Notes: generated from the letters alone by a model not told the origin. Shown: positions 38,729-47,945, numbered from the stretch's first letter. The stretch is 64,000 nt of DNA from JAHEJX01 sp041605955 (GCA_041605955.1 JBFIXI010000002.1:51053-115052); one strand, 5' to 3'. Translations and numbers: made by a program.

Positions 38729-40111
38729 TTATCCGCTGAAGGCGGACGCGGTTTCCGAGCATATGTTCGCTTGGAAATCGGCGATGTCGCGGGTTCCCGT
38801 GACTACGGCTTGGATCTCGCTGTCCATCAGCGTCACGAACTCCGGCCAGCTCCCGGCCCAGAGCGGGCCTTCCGTGGTCGGGTTGTTCTGCAGGCCGTCC
38901 AGGAACGCCTGGTTGTTCTGTGGCGGGGTGAATCCGAGGAAAGCATCGAGCGCGTCCTGGCTCACCCGGCTCGGGATGTTGGCCCCGAGGCCTGAGATCT
39001 GCGCCTGCACATCGGCCTGGGTGAGCCCCTGGACGAGCGACCAGGCGGCTGCAGGGTCAGCCGTGTTTGCGTTGACCACGTAGGCGCCCCAGAAGAGCCA
39101 GTTGCCCGGCCCGGCTGGTCCGCTCGGCAGCCCGACGACGTCCCAGTCGAAGCTGACGGTGCGAATGCCGGGCGTGGCCCAGCGCCCGTTTTGGAACATG
39201 CCGACGGTGCCGGCGCGGAACGGGGTCTCCGGATCCTCGCCGTAAGGGATTACTGCGTCGGTCGAGTACAGGTCGCGCAGCGCGGTGAGGCCGGCGATCG
39301 ACTCAGCGCTATCGAGGGCGCAGGCGGTGCGGTCCCCGCTGAAGAAACCGCCGCCGGTGGCGTTCATCCAAGCCCCATACGGGCCCCACCAGGCACTCTG
39401 TCCATAACCCTTGATCTCGCTCCCCAGGGCGGCGACATCACTAACGACCTCGTTGAACTTGTCCCATGTCCACTCGCCGTTGGCTTCGAGCTCGAGTGGA
39501 TTCTCGGCACCCGCCTCGACGATTAGGTCGAGGTTCACGTACAGGGCGAAGGTCGAAACGTCCCGGGGCAGGCCCCAGAGCGCATTACCGGGTTGGCCGG
39601 TGTCGAGCTCCGTCGTCAGGTGGCCCATCGGGCCCGGGTAGAAGTCGGCATCGTTGTGGCCGGTGGCGTCTGCGTACTGGCGCAGGTCGAGGATCACGCC
39701 GCGCGACGCGAAATCGGCGACATCGGTTCCCGGAATCCAGAAGACGTCGGGGGCGGTGCCGGCCGACAGGTTCGTCAGCAGGGTCTGCTGGTAGCCGGCG
39801 CCCTCGTTCGAGCCGGGCTCGTAAGTCAGCGTGACACCATCGAGCGAGCTGCTCAGCTGATCCGAGATGGTGGCGTATACGGCAGCTTCCTCCGGGTTGT
39901 CCGGTCGGGTCATCCACCGCAGCGAGACATCTTCCATGCTCGGAGCAGTGGTGGCCGGCGCCTCGGTGGTGTCGCTCGGGGCGGCGGTCGTGGCCTCAGT
40001 CGTGCCACTCGGGGCGGCGGTCGTGGCTTCTGCTTCGGCCTCTTCGCCGTCGCCGCAGGCGGCGACTAAGAGTCCTAGCGCGAGCAGGAGCACGGTCAGC
40101 TTGTGTCTCAT
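38729..40111 (-). CDS. Sugar ABC transporter substrate-binding lipoprotein
   Basis: A 460-residue family 1-type solute-binding protein: lipoprotein signal MRHKLTVLLLALGLLVAAC, a Thr/Ala-rich tether (about residues 25-58, repeats such as TTAAPSGTTEA), then the SBP fold with NLSAGTAPDVFWIPGTDVAD, YVNLDLIVEAGAENPLELEA and WTWDKFNEVVSDVAALG. The WTWDEF-like motif is common in binding proteins for oligosaccharides. A good ribosome binding site (GGAGG, 9 nt) precedes ATG 40111, and 131 bp separate it from the GH42 gene, so it may have its own promoter. Ligand inferred as a galactoside from the flanking GH42 and galT genes. Confidence 0.9.
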   Translation of the reverse strand: MRHKLTVLLLALGLLVAACGDGEEAEAEATTAAPSGTTEATTAAPSDTTEAPATTAPSMEDVSLRWMTRPDNPEEAAVYATISDQLSSSLDGVTLTYEPGSNEGAGYQQTLLTNLSAGTAPDVFWIPGTDVADFASRGVILDLRQYADATGHNDADFYPGPMGHLTTELDTGQPGNALWGLPRDVSTFALYVNLDLIVEAGAENPLELEANGEWTWDKFNEVVSDVAALGSEIKGYGQSAWWGPYGAWMNATGGGFFSGDRTACALDSAESIAGLTALRDLYSTDAVIPYGEDPETPFRAGTVGMFQNGRWATPGIRTVSFDWDVVGLPSGPAGPGNWLFWGAYVVNANTADPAAAWSLVQGLTQADVQAQISGLGANIPSRVSQDALDAFLGFTPPQNNQAFLDGLQNNPTTEGPLWAGSWPEFVTLMDSEIQAVVTGTRDIADFQANICSETASAFSG

Positions 40112-40242
40112 GCTTGGTTTCCTCCAGGTGGGTTCGGGTTTGGGAGCACTGCGACGATCTGTAGATAGGCGGTCGGCCCCACGATCGAGCACGGTACGGG
40201 GGCGCCCCGCGGCCCGCAAATGCGAACTCCCGATCTCCTGGT

Positions 40243-41970
40243 CTACGTCGCCGGCGCCGCACCGAGATGAAGCTCCCTCATCAGCCACCGCCATGCCTCT
40301 GCCGATGAGGCCGCCATCAGCACAACTCGCCCGTCGCCGATTTCGTTGGAGACGGCGATCGGGCTTCCGGCCAGGTGGCTGCTGCCGCCCACAGAGCCGA
40401 TGGCTTGGCCTTCGTTGGGCGCCAAGACATCAAACCAGGGCCCGACGATGATGCCGGTCTCAGCGATGGTGAGCTCGGTCGGCAGCGACAACCCCTCGAC
40501 AACGGTGGCGCCGACCTCGAGGTGGCCGGGCAGCTTGCTGGGGAGCGCAGTCAGCTCGGCGGTGCGCGTCAAGGACCGCGGCCCCACTACGACGGTCGTT
40601 CCCGTGGCGGCGGTGGCGCGTATCTGCTCGCCCCGCGCCGGGGTTGCGATGACGGCCGCTGGGATCAGCACGGCGCGATACCCGGTCCAGTCGTCTCCCC
40701 ACCCCACGACGTCGATGGGGCCCAGCTCCCTAGCGGCAGCATGGGCGGCTACCACCAGCTGGCGATGAGTCAGCCCGGCTTGGTGTGGCTCGATGTCGAG
40801 CGCCCAAGCGTCCTCGTAGTCGTAGAGCACCGCGATCGTGGCCGAGGCTGAAGTGCCGGAGACGTCGGCCTGCTGCACCTCGGTATACGCTCGATCGCTG
40901 CTGCCGTCGTGGCGCAGCAGGCCGGTGTGGTACTGCTCCTGTCCGGTCAACGCGGCTCGCCAGCGGAACATCAGAGTCCGCTCGATGCCGTCGGCGGCGG
41001 CGTCTTCGAGCCACTTGGTGACTTGCCCGTCGGGCACAGGTGGGTTGAGTGGCGTCCAGTTGATTGCTCCGGGTTGCTGTTCCATGATCCAACCGCGGTT
41101 GGTGCCGCTGATGCCGCGGGCGAGGGCGTGCCAGAACCGGACTTCGGCCGCCGAGTCGACTCCGTGGGGGTAGCTGTCGATGGCGCCGATGCCACCGAGG
41201 CGGGCGGCGGCCCGGTAGTCGATGAAGGTGTCGCTTGCATAAAAGTTGACGGTGATGTCACGGTCCGGGGAGCCGGCAGCAATGATGTCCACTTGTTCGC
41301 GCAGACCGGCGACGACTTGAGCTGAGGCGAAGCGGCGATGCGCCATGAGCAAGCTGGGGGAGTGCGTCGTCGGTGCCGGACGCGGTAGCCGCACGGCCAC
41401 GAAGTCGGGATACACCTGCGACCAGAAGATGGTTCCCCAGGCCTGATTGAGCGCATCGATGGTGCCGTAGCGCTCTTCGAGCCAGCCTACGAACGCCGCC
41501 TGGCACTGGTCGCACCAGCAGCGGGCGCTGTCGTGGTTGCCCGGCTCGTTGTCGACCTGCCACGCCACTACCGCCGGATGGTCGCCGTATCGGGTCACCA
41601 GAGCGGCCACGATCCGGCGCGCCTCGTGGCGGTATGCGGCCGAAGTGGGGCAGGTGTGGCGCCGAGTCCCGTATGGCTGGCGGTGGCCGGCGGCATCGAC
41701 GGCGAGGATCTCGGGCCGTTCGAGCGCCAGCCAGACGGGTGGAGTAGCTGTAGGTGTACCGAGGACGATGCTCAACCCGGCGGTGTGCAAGGTGGCGACG
41801 GCGTCATCGAGCCAGTCCCAATCGAACCGGTCCCGCTCCGGCTCGTAAGCCGCCCAAGCGAACTCACCAATGCGAACCACCGACAGGCCTGCGACCGTCA
41901 TCATGGCGGAGTCCGTTTCCCATCGGTCGCGCGGCCACTGCTCCGGGTAGTAGCAGACGCCGATCTCCAT
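40243..41970 (-). CDS. Glycoside hydrolase family 42 beta-galactosidase
   Basis: A 575-residue GH42 enzyme: MEIGVCYYPEQWPRDRWETD, GEFAWAAYEPERDRFDWDWL, acid/base Glu142 in AWQVDNEPGNHD, the zinc-site cysteines 107, 151, 153 and 156 (CWCDQC), and nucleophile Glu297 in WIMEQQPGAINW. The acid/base motif usually reads NEYG; here it is NEPG. At 575 residues it is shorter than typical GH42 (~650-690), probably with a reduced C-terminal domain. No signal peptide, so it acts inside the cell on imported beta-galactosides. It leads the operon; ATG 41970 has TAGGCT 7 nt upstream. No regulator gene adjoins. Confidence 0.92.
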   Translation of the reverse strand: MEIGVCYYPEQWPRDRWETDSAMMTVAGLSVVRIGEFAWAAYEPERDRFDWDWLDDAVATLHTAGLSIVLGTPTATPPVWLALERPEILAVDAAGHRQPYGTRRHTCPTSAAYRHEARRIVAALVTRYGDHPAVVAWQVDNEPGNHDSARCWCDQCQAAFVGWLEERYGTIDALNQAWGTIFWSQVYPDFVAVRLPRPAPTTHSPSLLMAHRRFASAQVVAGLREQVDIIAAGSPDRDITVNFYASDTFIDYRAAARLGGIGAIDSYPHGVDSAAEVRFWHALARGISGTNRGWIMEQQPGAINWTPLNPPVPDGQVTKWLEDAAADGIERTLMFRWRAALTGQEQYHTGLLRHDGSSDRAYTEVQQADVSGTSASATIAVLYDYEDAWALDIEPHQAGLTHRQLVVAAHAAARELGPIDVVGWGDDWTGYRAVLIPAAVIATPARGEQIRATAATGTTVVVGPRSLTRTAELTALPSKLPGHLEVGATVVEGLSLPTELTIAETGIIVGPWFDVLAPNEGQAIGSVGGSSHLAGSPIAVSNEIGDGRVVLMAASSAEAWRWLMRELHLGAAPAT

Positions 41971-41977
41971 CGGCTGC

Positions 41978-41983
41978 AGCCTA
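41978..41983 (-). promoter_or_regulatory. Putative -10 box (TAGGCT) for the galactoside operon
   Basis: TAGGCT on the minus strand lies 7 nt before ATG 41970, in the 38-bp gap after the alpha/beta hydrolase gene. Confidence 0.5.
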
Positions 41984-42008
41984 AGGCAAACCGGATCCGC
42001 GCCGCCGG

Positions 42009-42758
42009 TTACACGGCAGCCAGGAAGTCGAGTATCAGTTCGGTTATCTCCGGCCCGTGCTCGGCAAACATGTTGGTGCCGTGCTGGCCGCCCGACAGAA
42101 CCACCAGCTCAGCGTCGCCTTTGGCACCCGCGGCGATGGCGGCGGCATCCTCGGCGGCGCTGCCGTCCTCATCGGCTGCGATCAGCAACATCGGCGCAGC
42201 CACGTATTGCGCGAGGCCGGCCGCATTCACTCCCTCGAATTCGTCAGGGGCGGACAAGGTCACCGTCCCGGCTATCTCGGCAGTCGTGGCGGCCGCCACC
42301 GCGCCGGTGCCGCCCATCGACGCCCCGATCACGAAGACCTGCACGGCCCCATCAGCGACGGCGGCATCAACGACGGCGCGGATGTCAGTGGCCACCGCAA
42401 ACTGACCGTTTTCGCCCTGTTCTGATTCACCGTAGCCGCGGAAGTTGAAAGCGACGGCGGTGTAGCCCTCGGCGGCGAGCAGCCTGGCGAAGTCGAACCA
42501 TGAGGACATGTCGGCCGATCGCATGTGCGCCAGCACCACGTAACGGTCACCCTCGCCCCAGGCCCTGCCCTCGAGTTCGAGGGCAACTGGGCTCTCGTCC
42601 TCGGTGCCTTCGTCGACGATCTCGGTCACCGTCACAGGAAAGTCGCGTCCCGGATCGGGTAGCGTGCCCGCAGCCGTGCTAGCGGGCCCGGAATCGCTGC
42701 CGCACGCGCTCGCACTGAGCGCGGCACACAACACAACCGCGGCAGTTCGCCTCCCCAT
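42009..42758 (-). CDS. Secreted alpha/beta hydrolase lipoprotein
   Basis: A 249-residue lipoprotein hydrolase: signal MGRRTAAVVLCAALSASAC with lipobox SASAC, linker to residue ~40, then an alpha/beta-hydrolase core. The FNFRGYGESEQGENGQ strand-turn, nucleophile elbow VFVIGASMGGTGAVAA, acid in LLIAADEDGSA and histidine in SGGQHGTNMFAEHG are visible. This type cleaves esters or amides on the outer face of the membrane; substrate unknown. TAGAAT lies 9 nt before ATG 42758. It is divergent from the M16 peptidase and upstream of the galactoside operon, which has its own start signals. Confidence 0.78.
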   Translation of the reverse strand: MGRRTAAVVLCAALSASACGSDSGPASTAAGTLPDPGRDFPVTVTEIVDEGTEDESPVALELEGRAWGEGDRYVVLAHMRSADMSSWFDFARLLAAEGYTAVAFNFRGYGESEQGENGQFAVATDIRAVVDAAVADGAVQVFVIGASMGGTGAVAAATTAEIAGTVTLSAPDEFEGVNAAGLAQYVAAPMLLIAADEDGSAAEDAAAIAAGAKGDAELVVLSGGQHGTNMFAEHGPEITELILDFLAAV

Positions 42759-42767
42759 CTGTGGCTC

Positions 42768-42773
42768 ATTCTA
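42768..42773 (-). promoter_or_regulatory. Putative -10 box (TAGAAT) for the hydrolase lipoprotein
   Basis: TAGAAT on the minus strand, 9 nt before ATG 42758; no Shine-Dalgarno. Confidence 0.35.
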
Positions 42774-42839
42774 TGCACATAGGGGTTTCAGGATTAGAAG
42801 GCATGCTCATCGCCGAGCCGGGACGCTGAGTGGTCGACC

Positions 42840-42845
42840 TACACT
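42840..42845 (+). promoter_or_regulatory. Putative -10 box (TACACT) for the M16 peptidase-dapB operon
   Basis: TACACT is followed by seven C residues and then ATG 42853, so no Shine-Dalgarno is possible; a leaderless start is the simplest reading. Confidence 0.55.
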
Positions 42846-42852
42846 CCCCCCC

Positions 42853-44103
42853 ATGGATTACGAGCTCTCGATACTCCCCAACGGCCTACGCGTGATCACT
42901 CAGAACATGCCGGCCGTACATTCCGCCTCCATCGGGGCCTGGGTCGATACAGGCAGCCGCGATGAGACCGTCGAGGAAGCGGGGTGCAGCCACTTCCTGG
43001 AGCATCTGCTCTTCAAGGGCTCGGAGCGGATGGATGCCCACCAGATCGCCGAGGGATTCGACGCCCGCGGAGCGCGACACAACGCCTTCACCTCAAAGGA
43101 GTACACCGTCTACTGGGCCAAAGTGCGCGATGCGGACCTGCCGTTTGCGGTCGAGGTGCTCGGTGAGATGTTGCAGCGGCCGGCTTTTCGCCAGGACGAG
43201 ATCGACTCCGAGCGGCACGTGGTCCTCGAAGAGATCAACATGAACGAGGACGATCCCACCGATGTCGCCCACGAGCTGTTCGTGCGGAAGATCTGGGCCG
43301 AGCACCCGCTGGCGCCGCCGATCCTCGGCAGCCGGGAGTCGATCACCGGAATGAGCCGCGACACCATCGTGGGCTACTGGCGACGCCGCTACTCGCCCCG
43401 CAGCGTCGTCATTGCCGCGGCCGGCCGGCTCGACCACGGCGCGCTGGTTGACGAGATCGCAGTGCGGTTCGGCGCCTGGGAAGGCGAGGAGCTGGCCCGC
43501 AGCCAAACCGAGCTGGGGCCCCGCCAGGGGGTGGCGGTGCGCACCAAGGACACAGAGCAAGCGCATCTGGTCCTCGGTGCAGTCGGACTGCGGCGCGACG
43601 ACGAGCGGCGTTGGGCGGCCGATGTCGTCGACCACGTGCTCGGCAGCGGGATGAGCTCTCGGCTGTTTCGCGAGGTGCGTGAACAGCGCGGCTTGGCTTA
43701 TGCCATCCACAGCTTCCGGCTGCCGTTCGTCGAAACCGGGGCCAACGCCATCTATGTCGGCACGACTCCCAGCCAGGCGCCCGAGGTGTTGAAGCTGATT
43801 CGCTCCGAGCTCGACAAGCTTGTCACCTCCGGACTCACCCCGGAGGAGCTCGACCGCGCCAAGGGTCACGTGCGGGGTAGCCTGGCCCTCTCGCTCGAGG
43901 ATTCCAATAGCCGGATGAGTCGCCTGGGCCGCAACGAGCTGACCGGAATCGAGCATCTATCCGTCCCGGAGGTGATCGCGAAGATCGATGCGGTGACTCT
44001 GGAGGACACCGTGGAGGTGGCCGCCGCCATGTACTCCGGCCCGTTCGTGCTCGGCGCCGTGGGGCCATTCGAGGCCGACGAGCTAGAGAGCTACGTCGCG
44101 TGA
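42853..44103 (+). CDS. M16-family zinc peptidase
   Basis: A 416-residue single-chain M16B peptidase like mitochondrial processing peptidase beta and the YmxG-type bacterial enzymes. The inverted zinc motif HFLEH (His47, Glu50, His51) and the distal Glu in VLEEINMNEDDP are intact, and the second, inactive domain carries the R/Y-type segment REVREQRGLAYAIHSF. No signal peptide. In Actinomycetota this gene commonly follows pnp and precedes dapB, as recalled from other genomes. The stop overlaps dapB as GTGA, so they form an operon. Substrate unknown. Confidence 0.9.
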   Translation: MDYELSILPNGLRVITQNMPAVHSASIGAWVDTGSRDETVEEAGCSHFLEHLLFKGSERMDAHQIAEGFDARGARHNAFTSKEYTVYWAKVRDADLPFAVEVLGEMLQRPAFRQDEIDSERHVVLEEINMNEDDPTDVAHELFVRKIWAEHPLAPPILGSRESITGMSRDTIVGYWRRRYSPRSVVIAAAGRLDHGALVDEIAVRFGAWEGEELARSQTELGPRQGVAVRTKDTEQAHLVLGAVGLRRDDERRWAADVVDHVLGSGMSSRLFREVREQRGLAYAIHSFRLPFVETGANAIYVGTTPSQAPEVLKLIRSELDKLVTSGLTPEELDRAKGHVRGSLALSLEDSNSRMSRLGRNELTGIEHLSVPEVIAKIDAVTLEDTVEVAAAMYSGPFVLGAVGPFEADELESYVA

Positions 44104-44840
44104 TTCGGGTGGCCGTGTCCGGGGCGGCCGGCCGCATGGGCCGCCTGACATGCGAGACGGTGGCCGCCATCGAAGACATGGAGTTGGCCGCAGCGTACGC
44201 GCCGGGTCATGCGGGCGAAGAGGTGGCGGGGGTCACGGCGGTCGAAGATCCGGCTGGCTTCGAGTGCGACGTCGTGGTCGAATTCACGACACCGGACGTT
44301 GTCGTCGCGAATCTCGACAACTGGGCGCAGCGAGGGTTTCACGCCGTGGTGGGAACCTCGGGATTCGATTCGGCCCGGCTCGAGGCGCTGACGCGGGCAT
44401 GGGAGCGCGCTCCGGGCAACTGTCTCGTCGTCCCCAACTTCTCGATCGGCGCGGTTCTGGCGATGCACTTCGCAGAGCTGGCGGCGCCGCACTTCGAGGG
44501 AGTCGAGATCGTCGAGCTGCATCATGCCGACAAGCCCGACTTTCCATCGGGTACGGCGCTAGCGACCGCGGCCCGGGTAGCTGCCGCCGGAGGCAGCAAC
44601 TCGGTCGACATCGCCGGGCGGGGGACCGACGTTTCGGGTGTGCCGGTTCATTCGATTCGGCTGCCCGGCGTTATCGCGTCTCAGGAGGCCATCTTCGGCA
44701 GCCTGGGCGAGACGGTGACGATCCGCCACGACACATTCAGCCGTGAGGCTTTCATGCCCGGGGTGCTCACGGCGATTCGGAGCGTTGCCGGACTTCCCCA
44801 CAAGATCACTCTGGGCCTGCGGGCGCTGCTGGGGATATAG
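44100..44840 (+). CDS. dapB: 4-hydroxy-tetrahydrodipicolinate reductase
   Basis: A 246-residue DapB, second step of the lysine/diaminopimelate branch. The NAD(P) loop VAVSGAAGRMGRL, VVVEFTTPDVV, GTSGFDSARLE, VVPNFSIGAVLAMHF and the catalytic HHADKPDFPSGTA segment (His-His and Lys) are all present. GTG 44100 overlaps the M16 peptidase stop. dapA lies 2.2 kb downstream, separated by a kelch lipoprotein and a thioredoxin-TPR gene on the other strand. Confidence 0.95.
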   Translation: MIRVAVSGAAGRMGRLTCETVAAIEDMELAAAYAPGHAGEEVAGVTAVEDPAGFECDVVVEFTTPDVVVANLDNWAQRGFHAVVGTSGFDSARLEALTRAWERAPGNCLVVPNFSIGAVLAMHFAELAAPHFEGVEIVELHHADKPDFPSGTALATAARVAAAGGSNSVDIAGRGTDVSGVPVHSIRLPGVIASQEAIFGSLGETVTIRHDTFSREAFMPGVLTAIRSVAGLPHKITLGLRALLGI

Positions 44841-44900
44841 GGCTGCCGGGGGTATAGGGAGCAGCGACGAGTTCGCGGCCCTTGCTCGGCGCGACGTCGG

Positions 44901-46094
44901 CTATCCCTGAAAGATGTAGGCCCCGGACTGCACGGCAATATCGTCGTCGTACCCTCCGGCGATGAGCACCCGTCCGTCTGCCAGGGCTGTGGCGGTCGCA
45001 AAGAGCAGCGCCGAGCGGAGTGTCCCTCGCACCTGTTCGATCCCCCCGATTGAGGGGTCGTAGATCTCAGGGACGAGGCCGTCGCCGGCTATCAAGACCC
45101 GTCCATCGGCCAGGACCGCGACTGCGTCGGGAATCTTGAAGCGGCTGGCCAACATGTCCGCCACCACGGTCCAAGCTCCCGTTGTCGGATCCCACTGTTC
45201 GATGCTCGTGAGGCTGCCCCGGAAATCCCTTGCATCGGCCCCACCGATCACCAGAGCGCCGCCGGTCGGCAAGGCGACCGCGGCGTGTTTGTAGCGAGCG
45301 TCTTGCAGGTCTCCAGTCGACCTCCAGCTGTCGGTGGTCGGGTCGTAGATCACAGCCGACGCGGTCACTGCTCCGGAGCGGGTGGGCCGGCCCCCGGCGA
45401 CCATGATCTCGCCGGTCGAGAGCCGCACGGCGGTATGGGTGGCGACGGCGACCGGCAGCGACGCGGCCGCGGCGAACTCACCGCGCCCTGGATCGTAGAT
45501 TTCCACCGTGGCGATCACCTCGTTGGTAGCGTCCACGCCTCCGACGACGAGCACCCGGCCGTCGGCGAGGGCGGTGGCCGTGTGCGAGCCGCGCGGTTGG
45601 GCCATCGAGCCGGTATTCATGAACCGGTTCGTGTCCGGGTCGAAGAGCTCTGCCGAGGCGAGCGGGGGACGACCTTCGCCGGGATAGCCTCCGACGACGA
45701 GTACTCGGCCGTCCGCCAAGACGGTGGCCGTGTGTCCGGCGCGCGGTGAGGTCATCGCCGGGCCGGGAGCAAACGATCCATCCGCCGGCTCGAACAGCTC
45801 GGATGCGACTGCGTCCTGGTTGCCTTCGCAACCCGCCCGACTGCATCCGCCCGCAACGAGGATGCGGCCGTCATCGAGGCGGACCGCCGTATGCGCGGCC
45901 CGGGGAACACCCAGCCTCCCGATCGCGAACGTGGTGCCCGGAGCGCGGCTTGGTGTTGTGGTAGGACCGGCGGTGAGGCCGCCAGTCGGACCGGACGTGG
46001 GGCCGGCCCCGGGATCGGGAATGGGACCGGTAGCCGGGCCGGCACAAGCGGCCACCATGAGCCCGAGGCCGAAGGTCAGCGCCATCTTCTTCAT
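44901..46094 (-). CDS. Kelch-repeat lipoprotein
   Basis: A 397-residue protein: signal MKKMALTFGLGLMVAACAG (lipobox VAAC), a Gly/Pro/Thr-rich linker to about residue 50, then a beta-propeller of about seven kelch motifs. The repeating core is LADGRVLVVGG, for example LDDGRILVAGG, LADGRVLVVGGYPGEG, LSTGEIMVAGG and LADGRVLIAGGYDDD, each about 48 residues apart and followed by E-L/V-YDP strands. Propellers of this kind bind sugars or proteins; some belong to galactose-oxidase-like enzymes, but no copper ligands are evident. Surface-anchored. TAGGTT lies 8 nt before ATG 46094. It is convergent with dapB. Confidence 0.85.
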   Translation of the reverse strand: MKKMALTFGLGLMVAACAGPATGPIPDPGAGPTSGPTGGLTAGPTTTPSRAPGTTFAIGRLGVPRAAHTAVRLDDGRILVAGGCSRAGCEGNQDAVASELFEPADGSFAPGPAMTSPRAGHTATVLADGRVLVVGGYPGEGRPPLASAELFDPDTNRFMNTGSMAQPRGSHTATALADGRVLVVGGVDATNEVIATVEIYDPGRGEFAAAASLPVAVATHTAVRLSTGEIMVAGGRPTRSGAVTASAVIYDPTTDSWRSTGDLQDARYKHAAVALPTGGALVIGGADARDFRGSLTSIEQWDPTTGAWTVVADMLASRFKIPDAVAVLADGRVLIAGDGLVPEIYDPSIGGIEQVRGTLRSALLFATATALADGRVLIAGGYDDDIAVQSGAYIFQG

Positions 46095-46102
46095 CGTTGG
46101 TG

Positions 46103-46108
46103 AACCTA
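46103..46108 (-). promoter_or_regulatory. Putative -10 box (TAGGTT) for the kelch lipoprotein
   Basis: TAGGTT on the minus strand is 8 nt before ATG 46094, inside the 55-bp gap after the thioredoxin-TPR gene. Confidence 0.4.
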
Positions 46109-46149
46109 CCGGCGGAAGGTGGCAAGAGGGCCGGGCGCTTCCGGCCTAC

Positions 46150-46989
46150 TCAGAAGAGAGCGCTGGCCAGCTGCCGGCGATACGCCAGGGTCAGCGGGTG
46201 CTCGTCACCGAGCACTCCGAAGATGTCGAGCATGCCGAGCCGCGCCTTGTCCATCTCTGGGCCCTTGGTCCGTACGACGTGGAGGTAGTGGTCGAGCGCC
46301 GGTTCGAACTCGTGACGCCCGGCCAATGCTTTCGCCAGATCGAGGCGGGCTTCGCCGGAATCGGGGTTCGCCGCCAGGGCCTCTTCGAGTGCAGAGATGT
46401 CGTTGCTGCGCGAAGTCGCCATGCGGGCTGCGGCCTGGAGGCGCTCGACGTCGGCCGTAGGAGTCAGCTTGCCGAGGACGATCAGCGCCTCCTCGGGGTC
46501 GCCTGCCGCCAACCGCAGGCTTGCCAGCCCGGTTCCGGCTTCAGGATGATCCGATTGCTCTTCGAGCACCTGACGGAAGATCGCCTCGGCGGCTTCCAGG
46601 TTCCCTTGGAGAGACAGGTCGCGAGCCTCCTCGACTTGCAGTTCGAGCTCACCGGGCAGGATTTCTTGGAGCCAGGCCATCAATGCCTGCTCGGGAATGG
46701 CTCCGGAGAACCGACTGACTGGCGCTCCGTTACGGAACGCGATGACAGTTGGGATGCTCTGGATGGCGAGGTCGGCTGCCAGCTGTTGGTTCTGATCAAC
46801 GTCGATCTTGACCAGCTCGAAGGCCCCTTCGTGCTCCTCGGTGATGCGCTCCAGCATCGGACCGAGCGTCTTGCAGGGCCCGCACCATTCGGCCCAGAAG
46901 TCCACAACGACGGGGACCTCCTGGCTGCGCTGCATCACGGCCACGCCGAATTCGTCGCTACTGATCTCCTGAATGAAACGACCTGGCAT
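46150..46989 (-). CDS. Thioredoxin-TPR co-chaperone, CnoX/YbbN-like
   Basis: A 279-residue protein with an N-terminal thioredoxin domain (VVVDFWAEWCGPCKTLGPML, redox pair Cys36/Cys39, cis-Pro in IQSIPTVIAF) followed by a helical TPR-like region from about residue 120 (LELQVEEARDLSLQGNLEAA, DPEEALIVLGKLTP, SGEARLDLAKALAGR). This is the layout of CnoX (YbbN), which holds oxidised clients for chaperones; unlike E. coli YbbN, the complete WCGPC suggests true redox activity. No signal peptide, so cytosolic. It is divergent from dapA. Confidence 0.9.
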   Translation of the reverse strand: MPGRFIQEISSDEFGVAVMQRSQEVPVVVDFWAEWCGPCKTLGPMLERITEEHEGAFELVKIDVDQNQQLAADLAIQSIPTVIAFRNGAPVSRFSGAIPEQALMAWLQEILPGELELQVEEARDLSLQGNLEAAEAIFRQVLEEQSDHPEAGTGLASLRLAAGDPEEALIVLGKLTPTADVERLQAAARMATSRSNDISALEEALAANPDSGEARLDLAKALAGRHEFEPALDHYLHVVRTKGPEMDKARLGMLDIFGVLGDEHPLTLAYRRQLASALF

Positions 46990-47023
46990 ATCTCAGAGTG
47001 AGGTTAGTTCCTTCTGGGTTTGC

Positions 47024-47029
47024 TACCGT
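47024..47029 (+). promoter_or_regulatory. Putative -10 box (TACCGT) for dapA
   Basis: TACCGT is 7 nt before ATG 47037 and supports that start over ATG 47049. Confidence 0.5.
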
Positions 47030-47036
47030 CCAGGGT

Positions 47037-47945
47037 ATGGAACAGACTATGGAACCAGCCCGAACGGCCCCTTTCGGGCCAATTCTCACTGCAGTCATCA
47101 CTCCGTTCGACGCAGACGGAGCGGTGAACTACGGCACCTTCTGGAAGCTGGTGCGGCACCTGCTGAGCAACGGATCAGATGGGGTCGTCGTAACCGGCAC
47201 CACGGGCGAATCGCCGACGCTGACCGATGCCGAGAAGGTGGCTCTGTACAAGGCCGCCGTCGACGCGGCCGGCGAGCGGGGACTCGTCATCGCCGGCACC
47301 GGGACTTACGACACGCGGCACTCCATCGAGTTGAGCGAGAAGGCCGCCGCCGCCGGATGCCACGGTCTCATGGCGGTGACGCCGTATTACTCGAAGCCGC
47401 CCCAAGAAGGCATCTATCGGCATTTCACCGCGATCGCCGACGCAACCGACCTCCCCCTGATGCTCTACAACGTCCCTGGCCGCACCTCGCGCCTGGTCGC
47501 AGTTGACACCCTGGTGCGGTTGGCCGCTCATGATCGCATCGTGGCCGTCAAGGACGCCGTCGACGATATCTCCTATACGCGGCGCGAGATCGAGGCTCTG
47601 CCGGAGGATTTCGCCGTCTATGCGGGAACCGACAGCATGACGCGTGCCATCGTCGAGGCCGGCGGGGTTGGCGTGGTGAGCGTGGCCTCGCACCTCGTGG
47701 GTCCCTTGGTGCGTCGCTTGGTCGAGGCGGCCGCCGCCGGCAACGAGCCGATAGCCCGCAAGCTGCACGACGGCCTCAGCCCGCTCTTCGAGGCTCTCTT
47801 CGTGGAGCCCAACCCCATGCCGGTCAAGGCCGGATTGTCCAAGGTCTGGGAGGATGTCGGCGAGCCGCGGCTGCCGCTGGTGCCGGCTTCTGAGGAGACG
47901 ACGGCTTTGGTCGTGGAGGCGTTGGAAGCCGCATCCGAGCTTTGA
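47037..47945 (+). CDS. dapA: 4-hydroxy-tetrahydrodipicolinate synthase
   Basis: A 302-residue class I aldolase condensing pyruvate with aspartate semialdehyde. GPILTAVITPFDADGAVNYG, the VVTGTTGESPTLTDAEK loop, MAVTPYYSKPPQEGIYRHF, tyrosine in LMLYNVPGRTSRLV and the Schiff-base lysine in DRIVAVKDAVDDIS are all in place. Start ATG 47037 is favoured by the -10 at 47024; ATG 47049 is possible. It is followed after 22 bp by the RNase J gene on the same strand, an order seen in other Actinomycetota. Confidence 0.95.
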   Translation: MEQTMEPARTAPFGPILTAVITPFDADGAVNYGTFWKLVRHLLSNGSDGVVVTGTTGESPTLTDAEKVALYKAAVDAAGERGLVIAGTGTYDTRHSIELSEKAAAAGCHGLMAVTPYYSKPPQEGIYRHFTAIADATDLPLMLYNVPGRTSRLVAVDTLVRLAAHDRIVAVKDAVDDISYTRREIEALPEDFAVYAGTDSMTRAIVEAGGVGVVSVASHLVGPLVRRLVEAAAAGNEPIARKLHDGLSPLFEALFVEPNPMPVKAGLSKVWEDVGEPRLPLVPASEETTALVVEALEAASEL

